A stretch of DNA of 64,000 bases, taken from NCBI RefSeq assembly GCF_023006325.1, contig NZ_JAINDF010000005.1, forward strand, positions 124,001 to 188,000, read 5' to 3'. Below the pieces are notes generated by a model, which worked only from the letters and a program-made list of their open reading frames with translations, did not search any database and was not told the DNA's origin. The translations under genes were made by a program, and so were the position numbers. The DNA is from Kordiimonas marina (GTDB lineage: Bacteria; Pseudomonadota; Alphaproteobacteria; Sphingomonadales; Kordiimonadaceae). Of this stretch, positions 15,999-23,583 are shown piece after piece (the first letter of the stretch is position 1; every line of letters starts with the position of its first letter).

Positions 15999-17222
15999 TC
16001 AGCCCCGCCGGAAGATGGTGGCGCCGCTTGAGCCTGCGTCGGTTTGGCCGAGCCGGTTGGCGGACAGGCGGAAGCCTTCATCGACCATCGCGCTGGTGAG
16101 CTTCAGGAAGCTGACCGGCTCTTTTGCTGCTTCCCACAGGAAATAGGCGAAGGAGCCGGGGATGGTGTTGACTTCGTTGAACCACAGCGCGCCCGTCTCG
16201 CTGTTGCATAGGAAATCGACGCGCACGCTGCCCGCAAGGGCGAGTTCATCGAAGATTTTTGAGGCGCTGCCCCGAATGAAGCTTTCCTGCGCGTCCGTCA
16301 GTTCGTCAGGGTTAAGGACGCGGTTGAGGGACGCCATGCCTTCGCTCGGGCCGGTGTCCAGCTTTGGGCCGCCGGGTTCGCCACCCGCCAGATATTTGTT
16401 CTTGAAGTCAAGAAGCTCGGCGTCCCGCTTCGGCCGTTCGATGGCTGAGGTTAGGGTGGTGCCGTCGGCACCGCGGCGGACGGCGATGTTGTATTCGGTA
16501 AGGTTGGACACGAAGGGTTCGACGATGACGTCGCTATCGAGCCGGAACGCGGTCATGAGCGCGGCGATCAGGCCGTCCATGTCATCCGCCTTGCCGACAC
16601 CGACGCTGGAGCCCAGGTTGGCGGGCTTGACGATATAGGGGAAGTCCATGCCTTCCATGGCCTTGAGCGCGGGTGCCACCGTGTCGGCGTCCAGGAACTT
16701 GCCCTTGGGCGGGCGCTTGAAGGTAACTTCCGGCAACACTTTGATGCCGTGCGTGCGCGCCACCGCCTTGGTGAAGACCTTGTTCATGGTCGCGGCAGAG
16801 CCGAGCGTGCGGCAGCCGGCATAGGGAATACCGGCGAAATCCAGCATGCCCTGAAGGGTGCCGTCTTCGCCGTTGGAGCCGTGGATCGCCGGGACCATCA
16901 GGTCGAACGGCAGGCTGACGCGCTTTTCACCCATCAGGCCTTTCTGGAAGGCAATGAGCTGCGGACGGCCGGTCGCGGGTGCGGCAAGGTCCAGCATGAC
17001 CTGGCTCAGGTCCTTGGTTTCGCTGCCTTCAAGCGGATAGCGGCTGCGCTTCTTGAGCGCCGCGCCGGTCCACCACTGGCCGAGCGGGTCGACATAGATG
17101 GGGAGGCCTTCGAAACGGCCGGGGTCCAGCGCTTCCAGGAACTGTAGCCCGCTGAGCACGCTGACATCATGCTCGACGCTTCTTCCTCCGAAAATGACGG
17201 CGATGACCTGTTTGTCGGCCAT
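15999..17222 (-). CDS. D-alanine-D-alanine ligase family protein (ATP-grasp)
   Basis: A 407-residue ligase with the Ddl signatures: IFGGRSVEHDVS (Glu17), IHGSNGEDGTLQG (113-125), VKPANLGSSVGVGK (198-211) and FNEVNTIPGS (348-357). The omega loop keeps Lys276-Tyr277 (DFKNKY). The equivalent Lys-Tyr pair in E. coli DdlB favours D-Ala-D-Ala over D-Ala-D-lactate. It is longer than DdlB, about 306 residues, with a Ser/Gly-rich tail. The segment after NTIPG (SFAYFLWEAAKEPVSFLKL) differs from the DdlA/DdlB form. It is first in an operon with an alpha/beta hydrolase and the membrane Mur ligase. The main ddl of the cell may lie elsewhere, in the division cluster. A short GCCCT/AGGGC dyad lies 21 bases before the start. 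Confidence 0.9.
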   Translation of the reverse strand: MADKQVIAVIFGGRSVEHDVSVLSGLQFLEALDPGRFEGLPIYVDPLGQWWTGAALKKRSRYPLEGSETKDLSQVMLDLAAPATGRPQLIAFQKGLMGEKRVSLPFDLMVPAIHGSNGEDGTLQGMLDFAGIPYAGCRTLGSAATMNKVFTKAVARTHGIKVLPEVTFKRPPKGKFLDADTVAPALKAMEGMDFPYIVKPANLGSSVGVGKADDMDGLIAALMTAFRLDSDVIVEPFVSNLTEYNIAVRRGADGTTLTSAIERPKRDAELLDFKNKYLAGGEPGGPKLDTGPSEGMASLNRVLNPDELTDAQESFIRGSASKIFDELALAGSVRVDFLCNSETGALWFNEVNTIPGSFAYFLWEAAKEPVSFLKLTSAMVDEGFRLSANRLGQTDAGSSGATIFRRG

Positions 17223-17452
17223 GGGTCCCCCTTATTTGCTGAGCCCTCAAGGGCGTGTTTCCTTCATGTAGCCAATTCGCGGCCAAACGGCAAAGCCAAA
17301 TAGAGCAAAAACCGTAAGGATGGCGCTTTCTGGGCGCCCCCAAGGCGTCCCCAAGGCCACCTGCACGGATTTGGTCACTCGCTTGTCATTTGACGGCGGC
17401 GCGCTCTCGGGTAAAGTCAGGCATCAGGAGCCAGGATCAGGGAGTGGCAACC

Positions 17453-18367
17453 ATGAAACGGATACGGTTGGGCCGTTTGGCCAGTGTGGTAACCAGTGTT
17501 GTGGCGAGTATGTGCATGGCCGCGTCAGCGCACGCGGCAACGGACTGGAGCAAGGTCGAGATCAAGACCTTCCATCTGCGCGGGCCGATTTACGCGCTCT
17601 ATGGCGCGGGCGGCAATATCGGCGTGTCGGCCGGTAAGGACGGCGTCTATATCATCGATGACGACTATGCCCCCTTGAGCGACAAACTGAAGGCGGCGAT
17701 CAAAGCGATTTCCGACAAGCCGGTCCGCTATGTCATCAACACCCATTATCATGAGGACCATACCGGCGGGAACGAAGCCATGGGCGAAGCCGGTGCCGTG
17801 ATCGTGGCGCAGGACAATGTGCGGCTGAGGCTTTCCAAAGGCTCCTTCATCAAGGTGTTCGGCATGAAGATGGCGCCGAAAACCGGTGTCGCGCTGCCGA
17901 CCATCACTTTCAGTGACCAGATTTCCTTCCATATGAACGGCGAAGAAGCCCGGGTGATCCATGTGGACAATGCCCACACCGACGGCGACAGTATTGTCTG
18001 GTTCAGGGGCTCGAACGTCATCCATATGGGCGATACCTATTTCAGCGCCCGGCTGCCCTTCATCGACGTGCCGGGCGGCGGCGATATCGACGGCATGATC
18101 AGCGCCACCGAAATGGTGCTGTCGGTCGCCGATGACCAGACCAAGATCATCCCCGGCCACGGCCCGCTGTCGGATAAGGCTGGCCTGCAGCGTTACCACG
18201 ATATGCTGGTGAAGGCGCGAGGGCTGATCGCCGACTTGAAAGCCAAGGGCATGAGCCTCGAGGACATCCGCGCCGCCAAGCCTCTCGAAGCCCTGGACCC
18301 TTACTGGCTGCAGAAAGGCCAGGACTGGACCGACAAGTTCATCGGCTTCGTTTACGATAGCCTCTAA
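17453..18367 (+). CDS. Exported MBL-fold metallohydrolase
   Basis: A 304-residue protein with a signal peptide ending near AASAHAA (residues 23-29). The metallo-beta-lactamase zinc motif is NTHYHEDHTGGN, with His98, His100, Asp102 and His103. Further metal ligands are likely in VDNAHTDGDS and IPGHGP. The fold is shared by beta-lactamases, glyoxalase II and lactonases; the sequence does not tell which substrate is used. The start at 17453 begins the signal peptide behind AGGGAGTGGCAACC. The earlier in-frame Met at 17390 adds a stretch unlike a signal sequence. Confidence 0.85.
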   Translation: MKRIRLGRLASVVTSVVASMCMAASAHAATDWSKVEIKTFHLRGPIYALYGAGGNIGVSAGKDGVYIIDDDYAPLSDKLKAAIKAISDKPVRYVINTHYHEDHTGGNEAMGEAGAVIVAQDNVRLRLSKGSFIKVFGMKMAPKTGVALPTITFSDQISFHMNGEEARVIHVDNAHTDGDSIVWFRGSNVIHMGDTYFSARLPFIDVPGGGDIDGMISATEMVLSVADDQTKIIPGHGPLSDKAGLQRYHDMLVKARGLIADLKAKGMSLEDIRAAKPLEALDPYWLQKGQDWTDKFIGFVYDSL

Positions 18368-18374
18368 GAGCAAA

Positions 18375-18412
18375 CAGCCGGCGGAATGTGCGGCGGCTTA
18401 TTCCGCCGGCTG
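18375..18412. terminator. Long hairpin between convergent genes
   Basis: CAGCCGGCGGAA and TTCCGCCGGCTG form a perfect 12-base stem with a 14-base loop, spanning the stop of the DUF2306 gene. No T-run follows, so it may act as a barrier or an mRNA 3' end stabiliser rather than a simple terminator. Confidence 0.45.
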
Positions 18413-18895
18413 TACGCGCGCCCCGAACCAGGGGGCGAAGCGCCCGTAGAAGACTTTCTGGATTAGCCTGTTCGCGACCGTGATGACGATGAGATACACC
18501 ACCCCGAGCGCGGTCAGATAATTCACACCCCCCTCAAGGGGTGCGTAGCGAAGCGCTTGCCCAAGCCCGGCCAGATTGAGCCCCATGAAACTGTAGGCCA
18601 TGTTGAAATAATGGTGGCGCAGGTACGTCCTGTCCCGGGTCTGCCGGAATTTGACGATCGCCCACCAGGCGCGCCCGATCGTCAGTAGCGTGATGGCTGA
18701 AAAGACGTGGAATACCGACGGCCTGCCGCTCGTATAGATGAAAAAGCCGGCAAGGGCAGTGGTGAGCATGGCGACGGCATAGACGATACCGACCATACGG
18801 TGCTGGCGGCTCCCCACCTTGCGGGTAAAGATTCCGAAAGCGCTGAGGTATGAAAGCGTCGCGGCGGCTATATGGATATAGCTGAAGGTGTTCAT
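18398..18895 (-). CDS. DUF2306 family membrane protein
   Basis: A 165-residue protein with four hydrophobic segments and the family motif around SRQHRMVGIVYAVAM and YLRHHYFNMAYSFMGLNLAGLG. Several histidines lie in or near the membrane (HIAAA, RQHR, HVFSA, RHHYF), as in heme- or quinone-handling membrane proteins, but the role is unknown. It is 113 bases downstream of the HTH_34 regulator on the same strand and may belong to that transcript. Confidence 0.8.
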   Translation of the reverse strand: MNTFSYIHIAAATLSYLSAFGIFTRKVGSRQHRMVGIVYAVAMLTTALAGFFIYTSGRPSVFHVFSAITLLTIGRAWWAIVKFRQTRDRTYLRHHYFNMAYSFMGLNLAGLGQALRYAPLEGGVNYLTALGVVYLIVITVANRLIQKVFYGRFAPWFGARVQPAE

Positions 18896-19008
18896 GGGTC
18901 TATCCTCGTCTGTCGTGGCCCGGGTCTTTGCCTCTTGGCCTGGCCTTTGGGGCCGGATTGCTGTCGTCGAACGCCCGGTTTGGGCGCGGTATCTTATTTG
19001 GTCTGGTC

Positions 19009-19314
19009 TTATGTCGCCTGGGGGCCAAGCATGGCGGCCACCCCCTCGACGTAGGTTTTGAAGGCGGTATCGCCTGTCTCCGTGATCGCCACGGTGGTCT
19101 GCGGCTTGCGACCGGCGAAGCCCTTGGTCACGCTGACATACGCATGGTCCTCAAGCTTCCTGAGGTGGGTACTGAGGTTGCCGTCCGTGAGCTTCAGTTC
19201 CTTCTTGAGGGCGCTGAAGTCGGCTTCGCGTGCGGTCATCAGGTAGGACATGATCGCGAGCCGCACCCGTGAATGGATCACGTCATCGAGTGTGCGGTAA
19301 TCATACTCGGTCAT
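19009..19314 (-). CDS. Small winged-helix regulator (HTH_34 type)
   Basis: A 101-residue single-domain DNA-binding protein. Its core is DDVIHSRVRLAIMSYLM, then DFSALKKELKLTDGNLSTHLRKLEDHAYV (recognition helix) and the wing KGFAGRKPQTTVAIT. It matches the MarR/ArsR-like HTH_34 group, which lacks a separate ligand domain. It starts 4 bases after the preceding membrane protein gene. The palindrome upstream of that gene is a likely operator for autoregulation. Confidence 0.88.
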   Translation of the reverse strand: MTEYDYRTLDDVIHSRVRLAIMSYLMTAREADFSALKKELKLTDGNLSTHLRKLEDHAYVSVTKGFAGRKPQTTVAITETGDTAFKTYVEGVAAMLGPQAT

Positions 19315-19318
19315 GGTC

Positions 19319-19948
19319 TTAGGCCCCGTGCCCAGCCAGCCGTGTCATCAACTGTCCGGGCAGCAAGAGGAGCAGCCCGCTTGCGCCCGCGAGCAGCAGC
19401 AGCATTTCGTCGTCATAAACAGGGACGGCGCTTGTGAAGGCAAGCACAAGGCCCCAGCCCGCCGTTGGCCCGTACAGCCATTTCACCCCGGTCACCCGTG
19501 CGGTTACCAGAAAGGCGCCGCCGATCGTGGCGGAGGACAGGACCGAAATGGTGCGCGGGTCAAAGGTGCCCATGGCGATTGAGGTGGCGAAATAGATGAG
19601 CACGGTAAGGCCGACCACACGCCAGGCGGCGCTATAGCCGACCAGGGTGATATTGTTGCTGCAGGCCTCTGACTTGGGCCTGCTGCGCCTGAGCCAGAAT
19701 TCCGTTCCCCAACCGATTGCCATCATCGGTACCCAGATGCCAAGGATGGTCGGTGGCAGATAATGATGCACCGATAGATACTGCGCGAAGAAGGACAGCA
19801 TCAGGAGGGCCCCCCACAGGACGAAGTGGCGGCCATCTACGGCTGCGCGTTTGCGGCCGGCTTCCATCATGCCCCGGATCAGTGCCAGGTCGTCCGCCGG
19901 GTTGCGGCCCGAAGCGCTTGCTGTCTGAATGTCATGTGTGTCGGTCAT
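19319..19948 (-). CDS. Polytopic membrane protein co-transcribed with HTH_34 regulator
   Basis: A 209-residue protein with a soluble N-terminus (about 40 residues), then about six hydrophobic helices. These include VLWGALLMLSFFAQYLSV, ILGIWVPMMAIGWG, VVGLTVLIYFATSIAMG and MLLLLAGASGLLLLLPG. No known family motif was recognised. Membrane proteins encoded directly before HTH_34 regulators are frequent, and the regulator may respond to, or control, this protein. It is the first gene behind the CAAAGTACTTTG operator-like site. Confidence 0.75.
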   Translation of the reverse strand: MTDTHDIQTASASGRNPADDLALIRGMMEAGRKRAAVDGRHFVLWGALLMLSFFAQYLSVHHYLPPTILGIWVPMMAIGWGTEFWLRRSRPKSEACSNNITLVGYSAAWRVVGLTVLIYFATSIAMGTFDPRTISVLSSATIGGAFLVTARVTGVKWLYGPTAGWGLVLAFTSAVPVYDDEMLLLLAGASGLLLLLPGQLMTRLAGHGA

Positions 19949-19968
19949 TGTATCTGTCCGTTTTGTTT

Positions 19969-19997
19969 ATAACAAAGTACTTTGAATTACAAAGTAA
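19969..19997 (-). promoter_or_regulatory. Operator/promoter region of the HTH_34 operon
   Basis: CAAAGTACTTTG at 19973-19984 is a perfect 12-base palindrome, and ACAAAGTA recurs 17 bases away at 19989-19996. On the minus strand TATAAA lies about 16 bases after TTTGTA, so the palindrome would sit between the -35 and -10 elements. That fits repression by the regulator encoded in this operon. Confidence 0.6.
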
Positions 19998-20120
19998 GGA
20001 AAAATACGGATATGTCAAGAGGGGGGAGGGAAGGATGAGAGCGGGACATAGAGGGAAGCCTCGACGCTGGGGCAAGGGAAGCTTGCCGCTGGCAGACGGT
20101 GAAGAAGGTGCTGGATATGA

Positions 20121-20146
20121 AAAAGGCGCCTTGTGGGGCGCCTTTT
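20121..20146 (-). terminator. Rho-independent terminator of the DUF4136 lipoprotein gene
   Basis: AAAAGGCGCC and GGCGCCTTTT form a perfect 10-base stem with a 6-base loop, 28 bases beyond the lipoprotein stop. The stem itself has a T-run at its end in either direction. Confidence 0.8.
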
Positions 20147-20173
20147 CCTTGGGGGTTTCAGCGTTCAGCTGAC

Positions 20174-20785
20174 TTATTTTTTCTTGTCGAGGTCGATGAC
20201 GACGCGTTTGGTTTTGCCGTTTTCGCCCGGGAAGTCCTTGAACAGGGCTTCGGCCAGTTTGGGCACCAGCTCCGGCAGCACGCGGGAGCGAACTTCCGAC
20301 TCGGCACGGCCTTCATAGATCAGGTCGCCGTTCGGCTTGCGCACTTCCATCTTCAGCATGACGTTATAGACCGTACGGGCAACAAGGTCGGTGTCATGCC
20401 AGAAGGGGTCAGCTGGATACGGGCCCCAGAAACGGCCCCAGTACCAGCCACTGGTCCAGTAGAAGGAGGCGTGCGCGGTCGGGCGGGTTTCAATCTTTTC
20501 CCGGCCGTCGTTGATCAGAACATCGAAACCGACGATCAGGTCCGGCTTGTCGTTGCCGGCCTGGGTATAGCCCAGCGTGGCAAGCTTGCTGCCGATGATG
20601 GCGGCATAGTCGCGGTACTCGAGGCTGTCGCGCTTCTTCTCATCCATCGGGATCACCGCCACCTTGCCAGCGGTCGGAACGGGTTCGGAGATGAAGGTGG
20701 TCACATCGCTTCGGAAGGTGCTCGCGCAGGCGCTCAGCATGGTGAGGGCTGCGATCAGCACGATACGGTTCAAAAGTTTCGGCAT
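20174..20785 (-). CDS. DUF4136 family lipoprotein
   Basis: A 203-residue protein with a lipoprotein signal peptide and lipobox LSAC (Cys20). The mature domain has the DUF4136 layout: KVAVIPMDE, YAAIIGSKLATLGYTQAG, PDLIVGFDV and an aromatic central stretch (SGWYWGRFWGPYPADPFW). The C-terminus is Lys-rich. It is probably anchored in the outer membrane facing the periplasm. The function is unknown. The start follows GAGAGGAC. It has its own terminator and seems monocistronic. Confidence 0.87.
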   Translation of the reverse strand: MPKLLNRIVLIAALTMLSACASTFRSDVTTFISEPVPTAGKVAVIPMDEKKRDSLEYRDYAAIIGSKLATLGYTQAGNDKPDLIVGFDVLINDGREKIETRPTAHASFYWTSGWYWGRFWGPYPADPFWHDTDLVARTVYNVMLKMEVRKPNGDLIYEGRAESEVRSRVLPELVPKLAEALFKDFPGENGKTKRVVIDLDKKK

Positions 20786-20847
20786 AGTGTCCTCTCACGA
20801 TCACACGGCCCGCTGGCATATCCTTGCCGCAAGGTCCGGGAAGAGCC

Positions 20848-20870
20848 GGGGAAGGCTTTGGGCCTTCCCC
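20848..20870. terminator. Hairpin downstream of trpS
   Basis: GGGGAAGGC and GCCTTCCCC form a 9-base stem around TTTGG between trpS and the lipoprotein gene. It lacks a T-run, so termination is uncertain. Confidence 0.4.
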
Positions 20871-20919
20871 CATTTCTGTATCAGGCTAACGCTATCAGCC
20901 TGAACGCAGTCTGAACACC

Positions 20920-21918
20920 TTAAGACAAAAAGCCGACCACTTGTTTGACTTCGCTCAAGATCGGTTCGGCGATGGCGTTCGCACGTTCGCCGCCTTCCTT
21001 GAGGACGCTGTCGATATAGGCCGGGTCTTTTTCAAGCCGTGCCATTTCCTCGGTGATCGGTGCCAGATTGGCGACCGCGAGGTCGGTAAGCGCTTTCTTG
21101 AAATCGCCAAAGCCCTTGCCTTCGAACTCGGCACAAACGGCGTCACGGCTCATGTCCGCAAGCGCGGCATAGATACCGACAAGGTTCTTGGCTTCAGCCC
21201 GGTCACCAAGGTCTGCGGCCTTGCCGGGCAGCGGTTCCGGGTCGGTCTTGGCTTTGCGGATCTTGAGCGCGATGGTGTCGGCGTCGTCATTGAGGTTGAT
21301 GCGGCTATATTCCGACGGATCGGACTTGGACATTTTCTGGTTGCCGTTCCTCAGGCTCATCACCCGGGCGCCTTCACCCAGGATCAGCGGCTCCGTCAAC
21401 GGGAACAGCTCAACACCATAGTCGTTGTTGAACTTCTGCGCGATGTCACGGGTGAGTTCCAGATGCTGTTTCTGGTCCTCGCCCACCGGCACATGCGTGG
21501 CCTTGTAAAGGAGGATGTCCGCCGCCATCAGGTCCGGATAGACATAGAGGCCCACGGAGGCGTTCTCGCGGTTCTTGCCGACCTTGTCCTTGAACTGGGT
21601 CATGCGATTGAGCCAGCCCAAGCGGGCAACGCAGTTGAAAATCCAGGCCAGTTCGGCATGGCCCGGGACCCGGCTCTGGTTGAACAGGATCGATTTCTTC
21701 GGGTCGACGCCGGCGGCGATATAGGCGGCGGTGGCTTCACGGGTCTGATTGATGAGATCCTGGGGGCTTTGCCAGACGGTAATCGCGTGCATGTCGACGA
21801 CGCAATAAATGCACTCGTAATCGTCCTGCAACCGGGCCCAGTTCCGGAACGCACCGAGATAGTTCCCAAGATGCATGTTCCCTGAGGGCTGGGCGCCCGA
21901 AAATACGCGATTAGTCAC
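20920..21918 (-). CDS. trpS: Tryptophanyl-tRNA synthetase
   Basis: A class I aminoacyl-tRNA synthetase of about 332 residues that charges tRNA-Trp. The HIGH-type motif is [12 protein letters not shown] near the N-terminus and KMSKSDPSE lies at about residues 195-203. The GTG at 21918 is chosen because GGAG lies upstream and the protein then begins directly with the conserved [12 protein letters not shown] strand. The longer frame to 21954 adds an unconserved stretch. The order murJ-trpS here, with glnD and mutS beyond, is common in alphaproteobacteria. Confidence 0.95.
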   Translation of the reverse strand: MTNRVFSGAQPSGNMHLGNYLGAFRNWARLQDDYECIYCVVDMHAITVWQSPQDLINQTREATAAYIAAGVDPKKSILFNQSRVPGHAELAWIFNCVARLGWLNRMTQFKDKVGKNRENASVGLYVYPDLMAADILLYKATHVPVGEDQKQHLELTRDIAQKFNNDYGVELFPLTEPLILGEGARVMSLRNGNQKMSKSDPSEYSRINLNDDADTIALKIRKAKTDPEPLPGKAADLGDRAEAKNLVGIYAALADMSRDAVCAEFEGKGFGDFKKALTDLAVANLAPITEEMARLEKDPAYIDSVLKEGGERANAIAEPILSEVKQVVGFLS

Positions 21919-22017
21919 CCAAATTCTCCATTCGATAAAAGTGATGAAGGGCATTATTGCCCTGCCGCGTTATGACAAGCGGAAAGGAGCCGGTCAAGCC
22001 CGCATGAAACCTCGGCT

Positions 22018-23583
22018 TCACGCGCGTTTGCGGCTGATGAAACCCCGAAGGTCGGAGAGCGGCATGGCGCGCAGGAGGAGAAGGAGGATGAAATAGATCC
22101 CGGCGCCGAAAACCACAAGCGCCGCCAAGGCCATCAGGCGGGTGGGGCCATCAGCCAAGAACGCAGCGCTGAAGTGCCGGGCGGCAAGCCCGACCGCGAC
22201 CGCCATGACCACCGTCGACGCCAGGAATTTCAGCACCCGGACAACGGTACGGCGCTCGAGCGCAATATGGCCGCGAACCCTGAGGCCACGGTACAGCAGG
22301 AAGACATTGACCCAGGCGGCAATCGCGGTGGCCGCTGCCAGGCCCACATGCGCCATGGTACGGATCAGGATCAGGTTGAGCGTGGTGTTGAGGATGAGCG
22401 ATACGGTCGCGAACTTGACCGGCGTGACCGTGTCCTTGCGGGCGAAATAGCCTGGCGCGAGTGCTTTTGCGATCACGTAAGCCGGTAGGCCGAGCGCATA
22501 GGCGGATAGCGCGGCGGCGGTCGCGATACTGTCGCTGTGCGCGAAGGCGGCGCGTTCGAAAATGCTGGAAATGATCGGCAGCGATACGGCGGCAAGCGCC
22601 CCCGCGGCAGGCAGGGTCAGCAGAAGCGAAAACTCAAGCGCACGGTTTTGCTGGCGGTTGGCGCCGGCTGCGTCTCCCCCTGCCAGCAGGCGGGAGATGC
22701 TGGGCAGCAGCACGGTCCCGACCGCGACACCAATCACACCGAGCGGCAGCTGGTTCAGCCGGTCGGCATAGAAAAGCCAGGATACCGAGCCTTCAGGCAA
22801 CATGCGCGCGGCGATCAGCGTGTCGATCAGCAGGTTGATCTGCATCACGCCCGCGCCGATGGCAGCCGGGCCGATCACGCGCAACAGGTCCTTCACGTCG
22901 TCAGTCAGCTTCGGGAACGGTAGCCGGAGGCTCACACCCGCGCGGCGAACGGCGACATAGAGCCACAGGAACTGCGCGAGACCGGACAGCGACACGGCGG
23001 CCGCGAGGTAGCGCGCGACCCGGAGCGTGTCCCCTGCGCCGAGAAGCATGGCGCTGATCAGGAAAATATTGAGAAGCACGGGCACGAAGGCCGCGGCAGA
23101 AAAGCGTTCATAGGCGTTGAGTATGCCGCCAAGGAAGGCGGCGAGCGAGATCAGCACCAGATAGGGGAAGGTGTAGCGCCCCAGCTCCACCGCCAGGCTG
23201 AATTTGACAGCGTCGCCCTCGAACCCGCCGGTGAGGCCGAGCATCACAGGCACCATCGCCGCTTCCATGATCAGAAGGAAGATCAAAAGAACGGGCAGGA
23301 ACCAGGCCAGTACCCGGGCGGCGAAGGCTTCTGCCGCAGCCTGGCTTTCGGGCGTGATGTCCTTGCCGAGCGCGCGGGCGAACAGCGGCACGAAGCCGAC
23401 CGTGAAAGCGCCTTCCGCGAACAGGCGGCGGAAAAAATTCGGCAGCTTGAAGGCGATGAAGAAGGCGTCGGCGGCCATGCCGGCGCCGAGGAAGCGGGCG
23501 ATGAGCAAATCGCGGGTCAGGCCGAGCACGCGGCTCAGCATGGTGAGCCCGCCGACGGCGGACAGGCGTTTCGCGAGGCTCAC
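22018..23583 (-). CDS. murJ: Lipid II flippase MurJ (MviN)
   Basis: A 521-residue inner-membrane protein with about 14 helices, starting MSLAKRLSAVGGLTMLSRVLGLTRD, the typical MurJ N-terminus. Family landmarks include ADAFFIAFKLPNFFRRLFAEGAF and FARKDTVTPVKFA. It moves lipid II to the periplasmic face for peptidoglycan synthesis. Its start overlaps the glnD stop by 4 bases, so translation is probably coupled. Confidence 0.95.
   Translation of the reverse strand: MSLAKRLSAVGGLTMLSRVLGLTRDLLIARFLGAGMAADAFFIAFKLPNFFRRLFAEGAFTVGFVPLFARALGKDITPESQAAAEAFAARVLAWFLPVLLIFLLIMEAAMVPVMLGLTGGFEGDAVKFSLAVELGRYTFPYLVLISLAAFLGGILNAYERFSAAAFVPVLLNIFLISAMLLGAGDTLRVARYLAAAVSLSGLAQFLWLYVAVRRAGVSLRLPFPKLTDDVKDLLRVIGPAAIGAGVMQINLLIDTLIAARMLPEGSVSWLFYADRLNQLPLGVIGVAVGTVLLPSISRLLAGGDAAGANRQQNRALEFSLLLTLPAAGALAAVSLPIISSIFERAAFAHSDSIATAAALSAYALGLPAYVIAKALAPGYFARKDTVTPVKFATVSLILNTTLNLILIRTMAHVGLAAATAIAAWVNVFLLYRGLRVRGHIALERRTVVRVLKFLASTVVMAVAVGLAARHFSAAFLADGPTRLMALAALVVFGAGIYFILLLLLRAMPLSDLRGFISRKRA

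Noticed and set aside
17334-17355. Two 11-base tandem near-repeats upstream of the MBL-fold gene
   Set aside because: Only two copies with one mismatch in a GC-rich gap; no support for a function.
19717-20172. A 151-codon plus-strand frame
   Set aside because: It runs through the HTH_34 operon promoter and the lipoprotein terminator, and has no motif.
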